A stretch of 64,000 bases of DNA from assembly GCA_025602915.1 (NCBI GenBank), contig JAHLJZ010000008.1, positions 1 to 64,000 of the forward strand, in the 5' to 3' direction. Both the position numbers and the translations under genes were made by a program. A model generated the notes under the pieces. It worked only from the letters and a program-made list of their open reading frames with translations. It did no database searches and was not told the DNA's origin. Of the stretch, positions 34,501 to 45,291 are shown in pieces. Origin of the DNA: Paraphysoderma sedebokerense (taxonomy: Eukaryota > Blastocladiomycota > Physodermatomycetes > Physodermatales > Physodermataceae). How positions within the stretch are numbered: position 1 is the stretch's first letter; each line of letters starts with the position of its first letter.

Positions 34501-37500
34501 CGACGACCAGAAACAGTGGTAGAAGATTTGGAGAATGTACCTAAACCGAACATACAAGTTAGCCACAACTCCGGGAATATAACATATAAGACGCAAATGG
34601 AGCGAATGAACAATGAACAAAGTTGGTCAAGAGCATATCAACGCACCCCAATACGCGGGTCTCCAATTTTCTGCGAATTGAATCAACTTCATCTTTGGCC
34701 GAACTTTTTTCATAATTTCCATTTGCATCATGTTAATCATATCGTCATCAGCACTCACAATCACTACATCATCATCGTTATCATTGCCCACTCCTTTCCA
34801 TTTACGTTTCTGTTGCTGTCTAGATCGATAGTTTTCGTAGATCGGCGATCTGTGGATATGCTTAAGAGAGTCTTCGAGAGTGATACATTCTAGTCAACAT
34901 TGACGAAACGAGAATTCAGAGGAAAGGTTGAGTGCACACTCGGGTGATTACGACACGTAAAAGAATTGCTGTACAAACCATTTGAAGAATTTATCAGTTC
35001 AACGATATCATCACTATTGCATATCTCAACAGGTCTTAAAGGCGCCATAGCTGTGTTCGATTTGACATGAAAATCCTTGAATAATTGATCGAAATATGGA
35101 GTTTCTGTATTCATAAAGAATGACATAAGTTATTGTTAAATTTCGTCGTATATGGAACAGATTTGTCGATCACATACCTTTTGGTTCAACGGGTTCCGGA
35201 TTTTGAGACTTAGGCTTGGAACTGAAAAACATGTTTAACCGAGCTTGAGCCTATCATGGTGACACATTGACCAATTAAGAGCAATAGAAGAATTGTAAAA
35301 GCGGTCACGTCAATCAACTTTCTCTGGAGTGACGAAGGAGGCGAAAATTTAAATACAAACCTGGGCTTTCTTTTTTAATTCTTCTTCCTGTATCCATCGT
35401 CAAAGTATATAAAGCATGAGAAAAAAGGCATACGTAATGATTGAACTTGACAAACAAACCTTTTTGATTTTCTCCTCCTCTTTTGCCTTTCTTTCGGCAT
35501 CCTTGGCTTCTTTAGCAGCTTTCTTCTCTGCTTCCTTTGCTTCTTTGGCTGCTCTCTTTTCCGCTTCCTATGAAATGAAGAAGACGAATTTTAGGATGAC
35601 AGATGAAAGCAATTCAACGGGAATAGAGCAGTGAGCCACAGACCTTCTTTTCCCGTTCAGCGGCCTTTTCGGCCAATTTCTTCTCCTTCTCTTCCTTCTC
35701 TTTTCGTTTCTGTTCTTCCTTCAGTTGTCTTTCTTTTTCTTTCTGCTCTTCCTTTTCTTTTAGTTTTTGCAGTCTTTCAGCCTCTTTGGCCTCTTTGTCC
35801 TGTGTTACACAACATCGCACGGTCAATATATGTTACTACCAAAAAGAAGGGAACACAAAATCTGAGCTTTAATAATTACCTTTTTGACCTCGTTCTCGTT
35901 TTCTTTTTCCGTGTTTTCCACTGGTTCAACGCTTAGCTCGCATTTAGCTGGGGCCAAATTCTCAATTTCGCTTTTCACCACAGTGGCCTTTGATTTCCTT
36001 GATTTTTTACTCGCATTTGAGGTAATGCTACTTTTTCTTGCGCCATTGGCCCTGTTCCCATTACCGCATGCAATGGTATGTGGATCCGTCATTGAACGAA
36101 GCAACGCAGTGTAATTGAAAATCATCTTCAGTGCTTCCGGTTGCTGATCTGATGGGATTGCTACAAGGTGGGCTTTAAATAGCTCAATCTGGTGCCAATA
36201 ACAGAGTCAGCAAGAAGTCAATAATCGGTTCAAAACAGAGAAATGAATATGCATTATCACCTTGACTGTTTCCGATGGAGTCCATTGAACTGTAACCTAT
36301 TTCAATTGAATGGGTGTTAACAATAGACAATCGCAATAGGGATAAATTTTCTTCAATTGCTGACAGTCATTCCAACCGATCACACGAGAACCAACCTCAA
36401 TATTATCTCCAGTATTTTCAATTATAAGATCTGTTTCTTTTTTCGCGTCTTTACTTGGTTTTTCACCACTCCCGTCGGGATGGAGTACCGAACCCCATTC
36501 AAATGCAGATTGAAATAACTCATTGTAATCCGTTTCTGACATTCCCTTGACAATTTGGGATTGGATTTGTGAAAGTTTGACTACAGATATGCATTTGTTG
36601 TTTGGCGAGACGAAATAAAGTGGGGGGCAGGTATGACCAGAATAACCAAGAATGTGAATGAAGGAAGCGATAAATGAAAAGCGCGATAGAATGATACAAT
36701 GAGACAGACAATTTGGACGCAGAATGAACGGAGGTAAAAAAGGTTAGTAATCGGTATTCGCGACTGTTCAGTTCAAAACAAAAACTCTTCCAGTCCGAAA
36801 ACACGTAAACACGACTCAAATGTACCGTTGGCGGGGCATAGAATTTGTAGATTCAAACGAAACCCAAAACGGGCAGAAAACTGTAATGGAATTGCTATTT
36901 CAAAAAGATCATCATACAAACCTCGAGTTTGATAAAATCCAGTACAATTGGAAACTACGATTTGGACGACGTCTCTATCGTCGTCCACTGTAATTTCCGT
37001 TTCTTTGTTTTCACGACCCTCTTTTTGAAGGCCATCTTGAGAGTCTATGTCCATTTCAGTGTCGCCGTCCATATCCATTTGGCTGGCACTGTCATTTCCG
37101 TTTTGGCCGTCATTACCATTCTCCTTTGGGGCCGCGGCTGGGGCATTGGACTTGACAACAAGATTACCGAGGTCACAAAGCCATTGCGTCCAAATAAACC
37201 TGTCGTTTACTTTGTTGAATTGAATGAACGGAAGGTTTCGTTGAATTTGTTGGCGCTTGGTATTAGTGTTTTTGCTCTTGGCTGAATTAGACTTTGGTTT
37301 GGGAATTTTCGATGGTTTCGTGGTGTTTTTCGCCGGTCTCGGGGGATGTGCGGCCGGCTCTTTCGGGGATTGAATTGAGGAAGACGGAGAGGAGGGAGAC
37401 GAAGGGTTAGCGGAGGAGGGTTGAGGTGTGAGAGTTGTAGGATGATCGGACGTAGTTGAGGGAGGCGGTTTTGGTTTGAAGAATGACTGTATTGAACCCG

Positions 37501-37510
37501 ATCCCAGCAT
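31599..37510 (-). CDS. CAC1: Chromatin assembly factor 1 large subunit, with long C-terminal extension
   Basis: Start at 37510 (MLGSGSIQSFFKPKPPPS, PIP-box-like). Then come a Pro/Ser/Lys-rich region, a short conserved exon (36300-36542), the KER coiled coil (KEAERLQKLKEKEEQKEKER, 35450-35826), a second PIP-like motif QARLNMFF (about 35240), the signature MKLIQFAENWRPAYWG (about 34650), the acidic ED block (YESEDEWEEEGEGEDLN; LVPEGYLSEDEI) and the winged-helix domain (SSVLKIVNGNQGVPKMVEEL; WWIKEEVLAKFG, about 33560-33770). CAF-1 p150 deposits H3-H4 behind PCNA. After the winged helix the frame continues in phase through further exons (33340 to 31599), rich in helices and ending in IGKNKV; CAF-1 proteins normally stop near here. 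That part could be a fused or separate gene. Confidence 0.85.
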
Positions 37511-37801
37511 TGCGAATGAAGAAAAACTGTAGTGACGACGATTGTGTTTGCTCTGAATGTTGATTCTGAATCACTGTGCAATATAGTCTATGACAATGCA
37601 ATGTAGTGACAAAAACAATGACTATCTCTGAGTGTTGAATGTCGGCAATTCCCTTTCCAAGCGTTCCTCTTTCCGATTGTTCTGTTCCCCTTGTGAATTG
37701 CCATGGACGCGTCTTTCGACACTATTTGAGAATTATGTATTCTTTATCAATTGTTTCGGTACAATCGTCGACTCATTACAAAGAATATGAACACTACAGA
37801 T
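37511..37801. other. Short intergenic region
   Basis: About 290 bp between the CAF-1 start codon and the 3' end of RPB4, both on the minus strand. It must hold the CAF-1 promoter; nothing specific was recognised. Confidence 0.4.
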
Positions 37802-38921
37802 TTATGTGTTGGAATACTTTTTCACCGTCTGAATCTCATCCAACAGACTCTGCAGCACATCGTCATCTATACGGTTTGTATTCGCCAAACTTTGTTATCA
37901 TTTCAGTAACCCGAACGAGAAGCGATAATCAATCAGAGGAAGCAATGTTCACAAGATGTAAGTTAGCGCTTATTTCTACATAGTCTCTCCTTTATCTCTG
38001 CGCATCATGCAACTATCGTCCAGAATCAAAAGAGTACGCAGAAGAATATACCTGGGTATCAATGCTTTAGCTTCTTCAGGGGTCTCCGGTAAGAAATTAG
38101 CCAATTGAGCTATCTCAAATTCCTCTAAATTACTTCGTCGTAGAATACTATCCAATCGAGTTAAGTACTCACAAGATCAAAACCTATGAAGGACAAATAA
38201 CATTGATTTAAAAGAAACGGTGACCCATACGTTCGTATTTCTCGCACTGTATGTTCCTGGGGTATCCGCATAAACTGTTTACAATATTCCAACGTATTCT
38301 GGAACACCCTATTTGACCCAGACGCAAAGTAGGAACAACAGCAATATTAGTACCCATTACCATAAAGTACTAGTTCATCCCTCATATCTTCACCTCTCCC
38401 GATTAAATTTCCTCGCAGAAACTATCTAAAACAGAGAAGAAGAGCAGATAAGATTTGATTGAAGCGGGTTATCAACATACGCCGTCAATTCCTTCTCTGG
38501 GTTCACAACCGCAATCGAACCACCCGGTGTCATATTCCCCATTTCGGCAGCCTGATTCGCTTTCCGTAGCTTTTCTTCCTTCTTTTTCTGAAGAAATATA
38601 TAAACTTCTGATATAAACAAACATGACGCATCTTGAAATTCTATTTGCAGTTTAGGGACCATGGCGGGATGCAGATGTATCACATTCAAATTCGATTGCC
38701 GATGAGACGCAGTTTAATGAAAAAAGGAAAATACGAAGAGAAGGAGGGTTGGCACGAAAGAATATTTCGCTGCGGGATAATCAAAGCGGCCGAATCAAAC
38801 TTTGCGATTCATTGTAGGCCAGACTCTTACCTTCCCCAAGTTTCAGCGTTGAGGCATCTTCTTCTTCAGCCAACCCTCTCCTTAGCCTCCTCTGTGTAGT
38901 AGATGATGTTAATAACGACAT
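37802..38921 (-). CDS. RPB4: RNA polymerase II subunit Rpb4
   Basis: Start at 38919-38921 (MSLLTSSTTQRRLRRGLAEE); exon 1 ends EEDASTLKLGE. Exon 2 has FQDASCLFISEVYIFLQKKK and an insert with NMTPGGSIAVVNPEKELTAY. Later exons give LEYCKQFMRIPQEHTVREI, LNRLDSILRRSNLEEFEIAQ and the diagnostic LANFLPETPEEAKALIP. The last exon ends DDDVLQSLLDEIQTVKKYSN. Rpb4 forms the stalk with Rpb7 and acts in initiation, termination and mRNA decay. The core HRDC-like helical domain is complete. The LANF-PETPEEAKALIP block makes the identity firm; exact internal exon borders are approximate. Confidence 0.92.
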
Positions 38922-39927
38922 CACTGAAATATATAGTTTTTGTTAATTGTTGGTTTGTTTTGGTCCGCCGTTGATAGGTGTGTTGTCCCGAGTGCCTCTC
39001 GTGTTATATAATGTCAACTCGACTTTCGACAATTGCTTCCTCAGTCAATGTAGTTACGAAGATCGAATAGTGACGATATCTGAAAGTTCCACAAAAGATT
39101 GAGTAATAAACAATCAGTTAACGTTATCCGATGTTGTGTTGAATAGACGCCTTTCGTTTCAAATACAAGTACGTGCTGTACAGCTTTCATCAATACAGCA
39201 TAACCATTTTCAAAATCGATTCATGCGCAGGGAAAAACATCATAGTGGAGAGTTTAAATCAACGAGTCGAGCCGGGTGTTAAACGACAGTTTCAGGGAAT
39301 GATTTCAAAACGCAACGATGAGGAGTATGCATCAACAGACAAACAGCAAGCGATTAGAAGAACGGATACAACAAATTAGAAACTCGATAGAGAGGCAATC
39401 AAAAGTATGTAATTGTCGACACAAAATCGGGATAAAAACACCCAAACGTAGCATTCAAACAAAACGTTTAATGTTTCCGTAATTTTACATGAATCATTGC
39501 ATCTGAAAAAGATCATGGCGAGATGAATCCTCACACAATAAAGTATTTGAGAGATTACTCACAACAATCCAAGACCGGGAACGATTGCAATTGAAATATG
39601 GCCGTTTGTGGTTGATTGTCGATAACAAGATTTTGTTTCAATGTTGTTCAGCAACTCGACAAGACAACAAGAGACACAGCACGTGGCATCACGTGAGCTT
39701 AACTCTAAACTCGCTCTTTCTGAAACGGACATTGTGGTGCATTTTGAATGTAAGAAAATTATCGCAATTTATAAAAAATCTGGATAACTGAAGGTCAATG
39801 AGTAAGTTACATAATGTGAAAGAGAATTATATTGGAAGAGAAATGGAAACTTAACCATCGAAATATCAGCGCGCGATACAAATAATTACGTTTATTTAGA
39901 CTCAACTCAAGTGAAATTTTATCTATT
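38922..39927. other. Intergenic region (about 1 kb)
   Basis: Between the RPB4 start and the 3' end of the next minus-strand gene. Short open frames at 39173-39379 and 39585-39791 have no recognisable content and no codon pattern like their neighbours. I see no tRNA or repeat. Confidence 0.4.
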
Positions 39928-41018
39928 CTATCTTCCACCTATCACTTCTACTTCCCAACCATCCTTCGATCTATTATCCCGTGAGCCGTTCTTCCTTTTA
40001 CTTTGAATTCTTAATCTCTTCCAATAATTCAACCCAACCATACTCTCAAAATTACTCCCGAAATATTGTCCAATTGTTCCCACTTTTTCGCGATTTAAAT
40101 CAATAGGTTTCTTTGGCATGTCATAATACCAATGACGATTTAAATATTCTCTACCAACGCTATCGTAGGCGCAAAGGGCCATGACATTTCCGACATGCAT
40201 TGGGGGAACAACAGTCTGCATGGCCGGACCCAATTCAGAAAAAATCAACGGTTGAATATCTATAGTCTTTTCACCTGCATTTTCCGGTACGTTTTCGTCT
40301 GCCATAGGTTTAACCGGGTCAGGGTGTGCCTTTACTGCCTTGGCGCCACTTGATCCGCGATCGAAAACTTTTGGCACACTTTTCCAAAAGCTCCGAGACA
40401 TAAAAATTCCGCACATAGCGGGTGCACATTCCGGATCTTCTTTTCGTACCATGCTTTTAGTTGTCCCATCAAATTCTGCAGAACCATCAAGAAAGCCTTT
40501 CTTTTCAAGACAACTTATGTAAGCGTTCCCTTGATATTGGCGGGCGACGTTTATCGAATCGGTCGTGTAAAATCCTTGGCCTGTAATTTTAATTCTTAGC
40601 ATATCAATAACCACACCGAGTTTTTCAGGAGTTTCAATTAATACAAACCGTGCTTCAATGTATTCACGGACTTTGCATCCAGATTTTCGTCTGGCTTTGT
40701 GGGGTCGAACACTTTAATTTCGTTGTGCAAGGAATCGATATGTTTAACGATGGTTCCATGCCAACCCAAAAAGTGAAAGTCTCTGAGTATATCCAGATTC
40801 GGTCGACCATCGTCGGTACAAGAAACCAGCGATTGCTTTAGGTTTGGAACCGAGTCCAATGTCTTTGAGCACGCAGCGGTGTGGGGGCCTTGATTACCAT
40901 CATTGGGTGATGGGACTTCGAATGATTCAGTAGTTGATTCGGATGTCGAAACAGGTGTTGCTGAGCAAATAGGATGAAGTATCGGAAGAAATACAATAAA
41001 TATGAACCACGGAAACAT
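39928..41018 (-). CDS. Secreted protein with ADP-ribosyltransferase-like motifs
   Basis: Two exons (40649-41018 and 39928-40580) join in frame to 340 residues. The chosen start (41018) gives a signal peptide, MFPWFIFIVFLPILHPICSA; an upstream in-frame ATG at 41111 would bury it. A Ser/Thr-rich stretch follows. Then comes FHFLGWHGTIVKHIDSL and, after the splice, GQGFYTTDSINVARQY. The spacing and residues (HGT, then G-x-G-[FI]-Y-x-T-D, A-x-x-Y) recall the H-Y class of the ADP-ribosyltransferase fold found in PARPs and related secreted enzymes. A third acidic catalytic position could be in FSELGPAMQTVVPP, but this is uncertain. Cysteines (about eight) suggest disulfides. The C-terminus is basic. 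The secreted nature is well supported; the enzymatic class is a tentative motif-based reading. Confidence 0.6.
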
Positions 41019-41204
41019 CGCTCCTAGTAAATGACTAGTCAAGCTACAAGTTAATGATTGAAATTGGCAGCCGAGAAAGTTGAAAGCACAGTTATCTGCA
41101 CAAATCCACATGAAACTATTTGTAACTCAATACCAGCTACTTACTGGTTCCTGCTTCCGGGTTCCGTCACGAACAATCACAAAATCAACCGATTCCTGCT
41201 CGAA

Positions 41205-41580
41205 ATGTCTCTTTATGGGCCAGTATTATAACAACCCGTCGGATCTGTTGAACTGATCATTGTGTATCCCTGGTATTTAGGGATCTAATTGTGAAGTGCC
41301 TGTATCATTGCTTAGTCAAAAACGTTTCTATTATGTGACTGGACGTTTCTGCGGATACATCACATCAGAAGCACCGGTCCGTCGCGTCTTTGAGGACTAC
41401 GTTACAGGTCAGCTTAAACCCGTAAACTCGGCCCGGAAAATAATTGAAATCATTTCGTCGGCACTGATTTCAGACTCAGACAAAAACAGTATTTTTGCTG
41501 ATTTTATATCATCTTTGAATGATTGCGTAAATGTCAAGAAAAAGTCTAATCAACTTAGCGCTTTGTATGGACGTAACTAA
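41205..41580 (+). CDS. Small two-exon protein of unknown function
   Basis: Exon 1 (41205-41222, MSLYGP) and exon 2 (41281-41580) join in phase across a 58-nt GT-AG intron to 105 residues. Exon 2 alone has no ATG before its conserved-looking body, so the micro-exon explains the start. The sequence has a Tyr/Phe-rich segment (KRFYYVTGRFCGYI) and a helical half (ARKIIEIISSALISDSDKN). No signal peptide or membrane span is visible. It is divergent from the secreted gene at 39928-41018, 186 bp between the starts. I do not recognise a family. Confidence 0.5.
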
Positions 41581-41891
41581 CCGTAACAGGTTTTATTTCT
41601 TTTACGACCATTCGGCATCAAATATTAGAGCAGCACTACGCAAATCTGAAATATGGGTCTCGATAAGCCTATCATGCATATATACGAGAAAAATTTCTTT
41701 ATTATAGATTAGACAAACTTGAACTTTTGCAATTCACAAACACTGTGTCTACAATATACGTTCTATAAATACTACACAAAAGACTAGACAACATGAACTG
41801 TGATATGAAAAGCGACGAATTGAACATTGTGTTCTGTTTGCAATTTGGTAACGAGATGGATTCGAGAAAATCGACCGCTGAACCGGGGGTT

Positions 41892-42731
41892 CTATCTGCA
41901 ACAACTGTCTTCCTTTGCATAAGATTTTTCGGACCGTTGACACTCAAAGAAATAGAACCCAGCGGCTGCGCCGAAAATCGTAATGAAAATAAAGTATCCG
42001 TTGTACGTCATAAAGACCAGCACTAAAGAAACGATGATTAAGGAAGAAGTCAGCCCAAAAAAGTTTACGACGCACCGCCAAAGATGTAGGTCAAATTGTA
42101 CGTACTTATCAGCATTGAAATGAAATTCTGTACACCAAACAAGAAAGCCCTGGCCAATTTTTGTTGTGCGTTTAGTTTGGCCATACTCAATTTTCCAATA
42201 TTGCCATTTGGCATGGCATGATGAAAAGACGGTAGGTTTCTGTCCACAGAAGAGGACCTTGAACCCTGCGAATTCACATCAATTCCGACATGCGATGATG
42301 GCATGTTGTCTGTAGAATCAGAGGGTGAGGTATCATGTAATAGAGGGGCCCTTTCTTCCTGCTTGAGAAGATGAGCCATGTATCTGTTGTCCAGTCGGTA
42401 TCTGAGGAGGGAGAGGTATTCATAGAAGAAGGCGACGAGGAAGAGTAGGATGAGGGTAAAGAAAAACTGTATTTCGGTGGTGATGTGATAGAACGGGAAG
42501 ATGAGTTTTATATCTGTATCGTAAATAAAAGGGAAAACCAGTTGTAAGTTCCAATGTCCAATGTAACATGAATGGTGCACCAGCTGGGAGGATGAGGACA
42601 AAGAGACATCAAAGCATACTCTTAGTGTCCCAATTCCAAATCATTGACATTGACATATCCATTCCACCGTTGCCGGTACCGTTGTGGCCGCCATGGTCCA
42701 TTCCGTTGTGATGTCCGTGGTCCATATCCAT
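41892..42731 (-). CDS. CTR: CTR-type copper transporter
   Basis: The start at 42731 gives a His/Met-rich N-terminus (MDMDHGHHNGMDHGG, then MDMSMSMIWNW), the extracellular copper-gathering segment of CTR proteins. Exon 2 holds TM1 (IQFFFTLILLFLVAFFYEYL) and a long cytosolic loop rich in Ser/Pro. TM2 is split by the last intron and reads SMLI-MLVFMTYN after splicing, restoring the essential MxxxM copper gate. TM3 has GAAAG, the GxxxG packing motif. The C-terminus ends in a cysteine pair (DSCCR), the usual copper hand-off site. It works as a trimer moving Cu(I) across the plasma or vacuolar membrane. Divergent from SEC61, 272 bp between the starts. Confidence 0.94.
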
Positions 42732-43003
42732 CGTTATTGTGTCTTTTTGTGTTGGAGGGAATCGTCGGAAAGAGGGAACAGGGAAGGACAAGGGAATGAA
42801 ACTGGGCACGTGACTAACATGTGACTTGTAAACTAAAGCATGTGACTTACACATGACTTACACGTGACCGTGCGCCCTGTTCCCTTTTCGCATGTTTTTT
42901 CGATTCCCTCTTCAAATTCCATCGAATTACATCCCACCAGTCTCCGTCCTCACTTCGGATATTCTTTGTTATTTGTTCCTTTTTTGATTAGTGGGAATCA
43001 GTC

Positions 43004-45020
43004 ATGAGTTGTATGTATTGTCGCCCTCCGCTGTCCTCTTAAACCTTCTGTGCTTTTGTTTGTTGCGCTACGAATCCCCGTGTTTACTTTTCAAGCAACT
43101 CCGCACGAGCGCCCCCTCCATTCAACCATTTGTCTAACTAATTTAACTTTTAACCATTACTATTGAAAATCCCTCTACCGTCTTGATTAATGCGATACCC
43201 ATTTGCTTTTACTACCGCCATACTCGACGATTGGTTATCGCCGTCACGTATTTAAACAAAACAACAAACGCCCCGAACATGTCGCTCGTCCGTATTAATC
43301 GTGTTGAACAGTCCGATTCCTGCATCTTATCCGGCCTTTTATGGCTGTGTTGCCAGAAATCTCGGCACCAGAACGAAAAGTACCTTTTAAGCAAAAGGTT
43401 CTGTGGACGGCTGTCACACTTTTCATCTTTCTTGTTTGTTCGCAAATTCCGCTATACGGTATCATGTCTTCAGAGTCTTCGGATCCCTTCTACTGGATGC
43501 GTGTTATTTTAGCCAGTAACAGAGGTACTTTGATGGAATTGGGTATTGCTCCGATTATTACTTCCGGTATGATCATGCAGCTGTTAGCTGGCGCCGGTTT
43601 GATTGAAGTTGATTACACTGTGAAAGAAGACAGAGCCTTGTTTAATGGCGCTCAAAAATGTATGTACCCCGTGAAGTACCATCTGAAGGATACTTTTGCA
43701 CAGGATGTTCTTCAATCGTACTGACACATTCCGACAGTGTTCGCGCTCATCATCACCTTTGGGCAAGCTACCGTCTCAGTCATGTCGGGTTTCTACGGCC
43801 AACCGAGTCAACTTGGGGCAGGAATATGTCTTTTGCTTATCTTGCAACTCGTTGTCGCTGGAATGATTGTGATTTTGTTGGATGAACTTTTACAAAAAGG
43901 TTATGGTCTCGGTAGCGGTATTTCATTGTTTATTGCTACCAACATTTGTGAGACCATCATCTGGAAAGCTTTCTCTCCGACCACCGTTAACATGGGCCGA
44001 GGTACATTGCTTGCTGAAAGTTAGTTTATATTTGATTACAGAGATCTAATTATAATGATGGCTCGTCTTAGGTCCGGAATTCGAAGGCGCCGTCATCTCG
44101 TTATTCCATCTTCTTTTCACTCGTTCTGATAAGTTCCGCGCCCTGAAAGAAGCCCTTTACCGTCCTCATTTGCCAAACATCATGAATTTACTCGCAACCG
44201 TGGCTGTTTTCGCTCTCGTCATTTACCTTCAAGGATTCAGAGTTGAGATTCCTGTAAAAAGTAACAAGTTCAGAGGTCAACAAGGGACATATCCCATCAA
44301 ATTGTTTTACACTAGCAATATGCCTATTATGTTGCAATCTGCACTCGTCAGTCAGGTCTTTTTCGTCAGTCAACTTTTGTACAACCGTTTCCCGGATAAT
44401 TTCTTGATCCGTTTATTGGGTGTCTGGAAGGTTTGTGATTTATTCTCTAAAATTTCCTGTTTTTACCTAACTCTGTCGGTATCCTTTCTTTCTGCTTTTG
44501 ATTCTATATAGCCTTATGAAGGATCCTCCCAATTCTTTGCTACTTCCGGTTTAGCATATTATCTTACCCCTCCTCACTCCCTCACATCCGCCCTATTGGA
44601 TCCACTACACTTCATCATATACGTCGCTTTCATGCTCGCCGTTTGTGCCTTCCTCTCCAAGGCATGGATTGAAGTTTCTGGCTCATCCCCTCGTGATGTC
44701 GCCAAACAATTGAAAGATCAACAATTGGTTATGAGAGGGTACAGAGATACCAGTATGTACAAGGAATTAAAGAAAGTCATTCCAACTGCGGCCGCTTTGG
44801 GTGGTTTATGTATCGGATTGTTGAGTATCACTGCTGACTTGTTGGGTAGGTTCTACATCATTCCATTCTCATGCGAATCTTCGGTTTTAACATTATGTTC
44901 ACAGGTGCGATCGGTTCCGGAACTGGTATCCTCCTCGCTGTTACCATCATTTACCAATACTTTGAAATGTTTGTCAAGGAACAAGCAGAACAAGGTGGAT
45001 TAGACGCCTTATTGTATTAA
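43004..45020 (+). CDS. SEC61: Sec61 alpha, protein translocation channel
   Basis: The body starts [15 protein letters not shown] and runs through [87 protein letters not shown] and the C-terminus [19 protein letters not shown]. The true N-terminus needs a 7-nt first exon at 43004-43010 (ATGAGTT), joined over a 301-nt intron to exon 2 at 43312, giving [12 protein letters not shown] as in other Sec61 proteins. Later introns lie near 43662, 44024, 44430 and 44845. The ten-helix channel and plug region look complete. It forms the ER translocon with Sec61 beta and gamma. Confidence 0.96.
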
Positions 45021-45291
45021 TTCATGTCTTTTTCTCTTGTTATATGATGTAGAAAACAAAATTGGAAACTTGACATATGAGTGGTCTCCTCATCCGAGGT
45101 CAGTGTCAAGGGGGAAGGTGGTGTCTCGACTGAGACTGGAAAAATGATTTTTAAACATGATTTTTCGTTGATGTCGTTCATTCTTTTCTCCTGGAAATCT
45201 ATAGTCTCGTGTTTTCTTATTTGCCGCACTTATCTAAAAGAATAAAACTGTTTCATTGCATAGATCTATGTACATTGCCCACCTCTGCCAT
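45021..45291. other. Intergenic region between convergent genes
   Basis: About 270 bp between the 3' ends of SEC61 (plus) and the WD40 gene (minus). No feature seen. Confidence 0.4.

Noticed and set aside
34208-37285. Several hydrophobic plus-strand frames (e.g. 34251-34496, 35884-36114, 36929-37285)
   Set aside because: They are complements of acidic and Lys/Glu-rich CAF-1 exons; such sequence gives spurious Phe/Leu/Ser-rich frames.
41019-41111. Upstream ATG for the secreted ART-like gene
   Set aside because: It would place about 31 residues before a textbook signal peptide; the ATG at 41018 is a better start.
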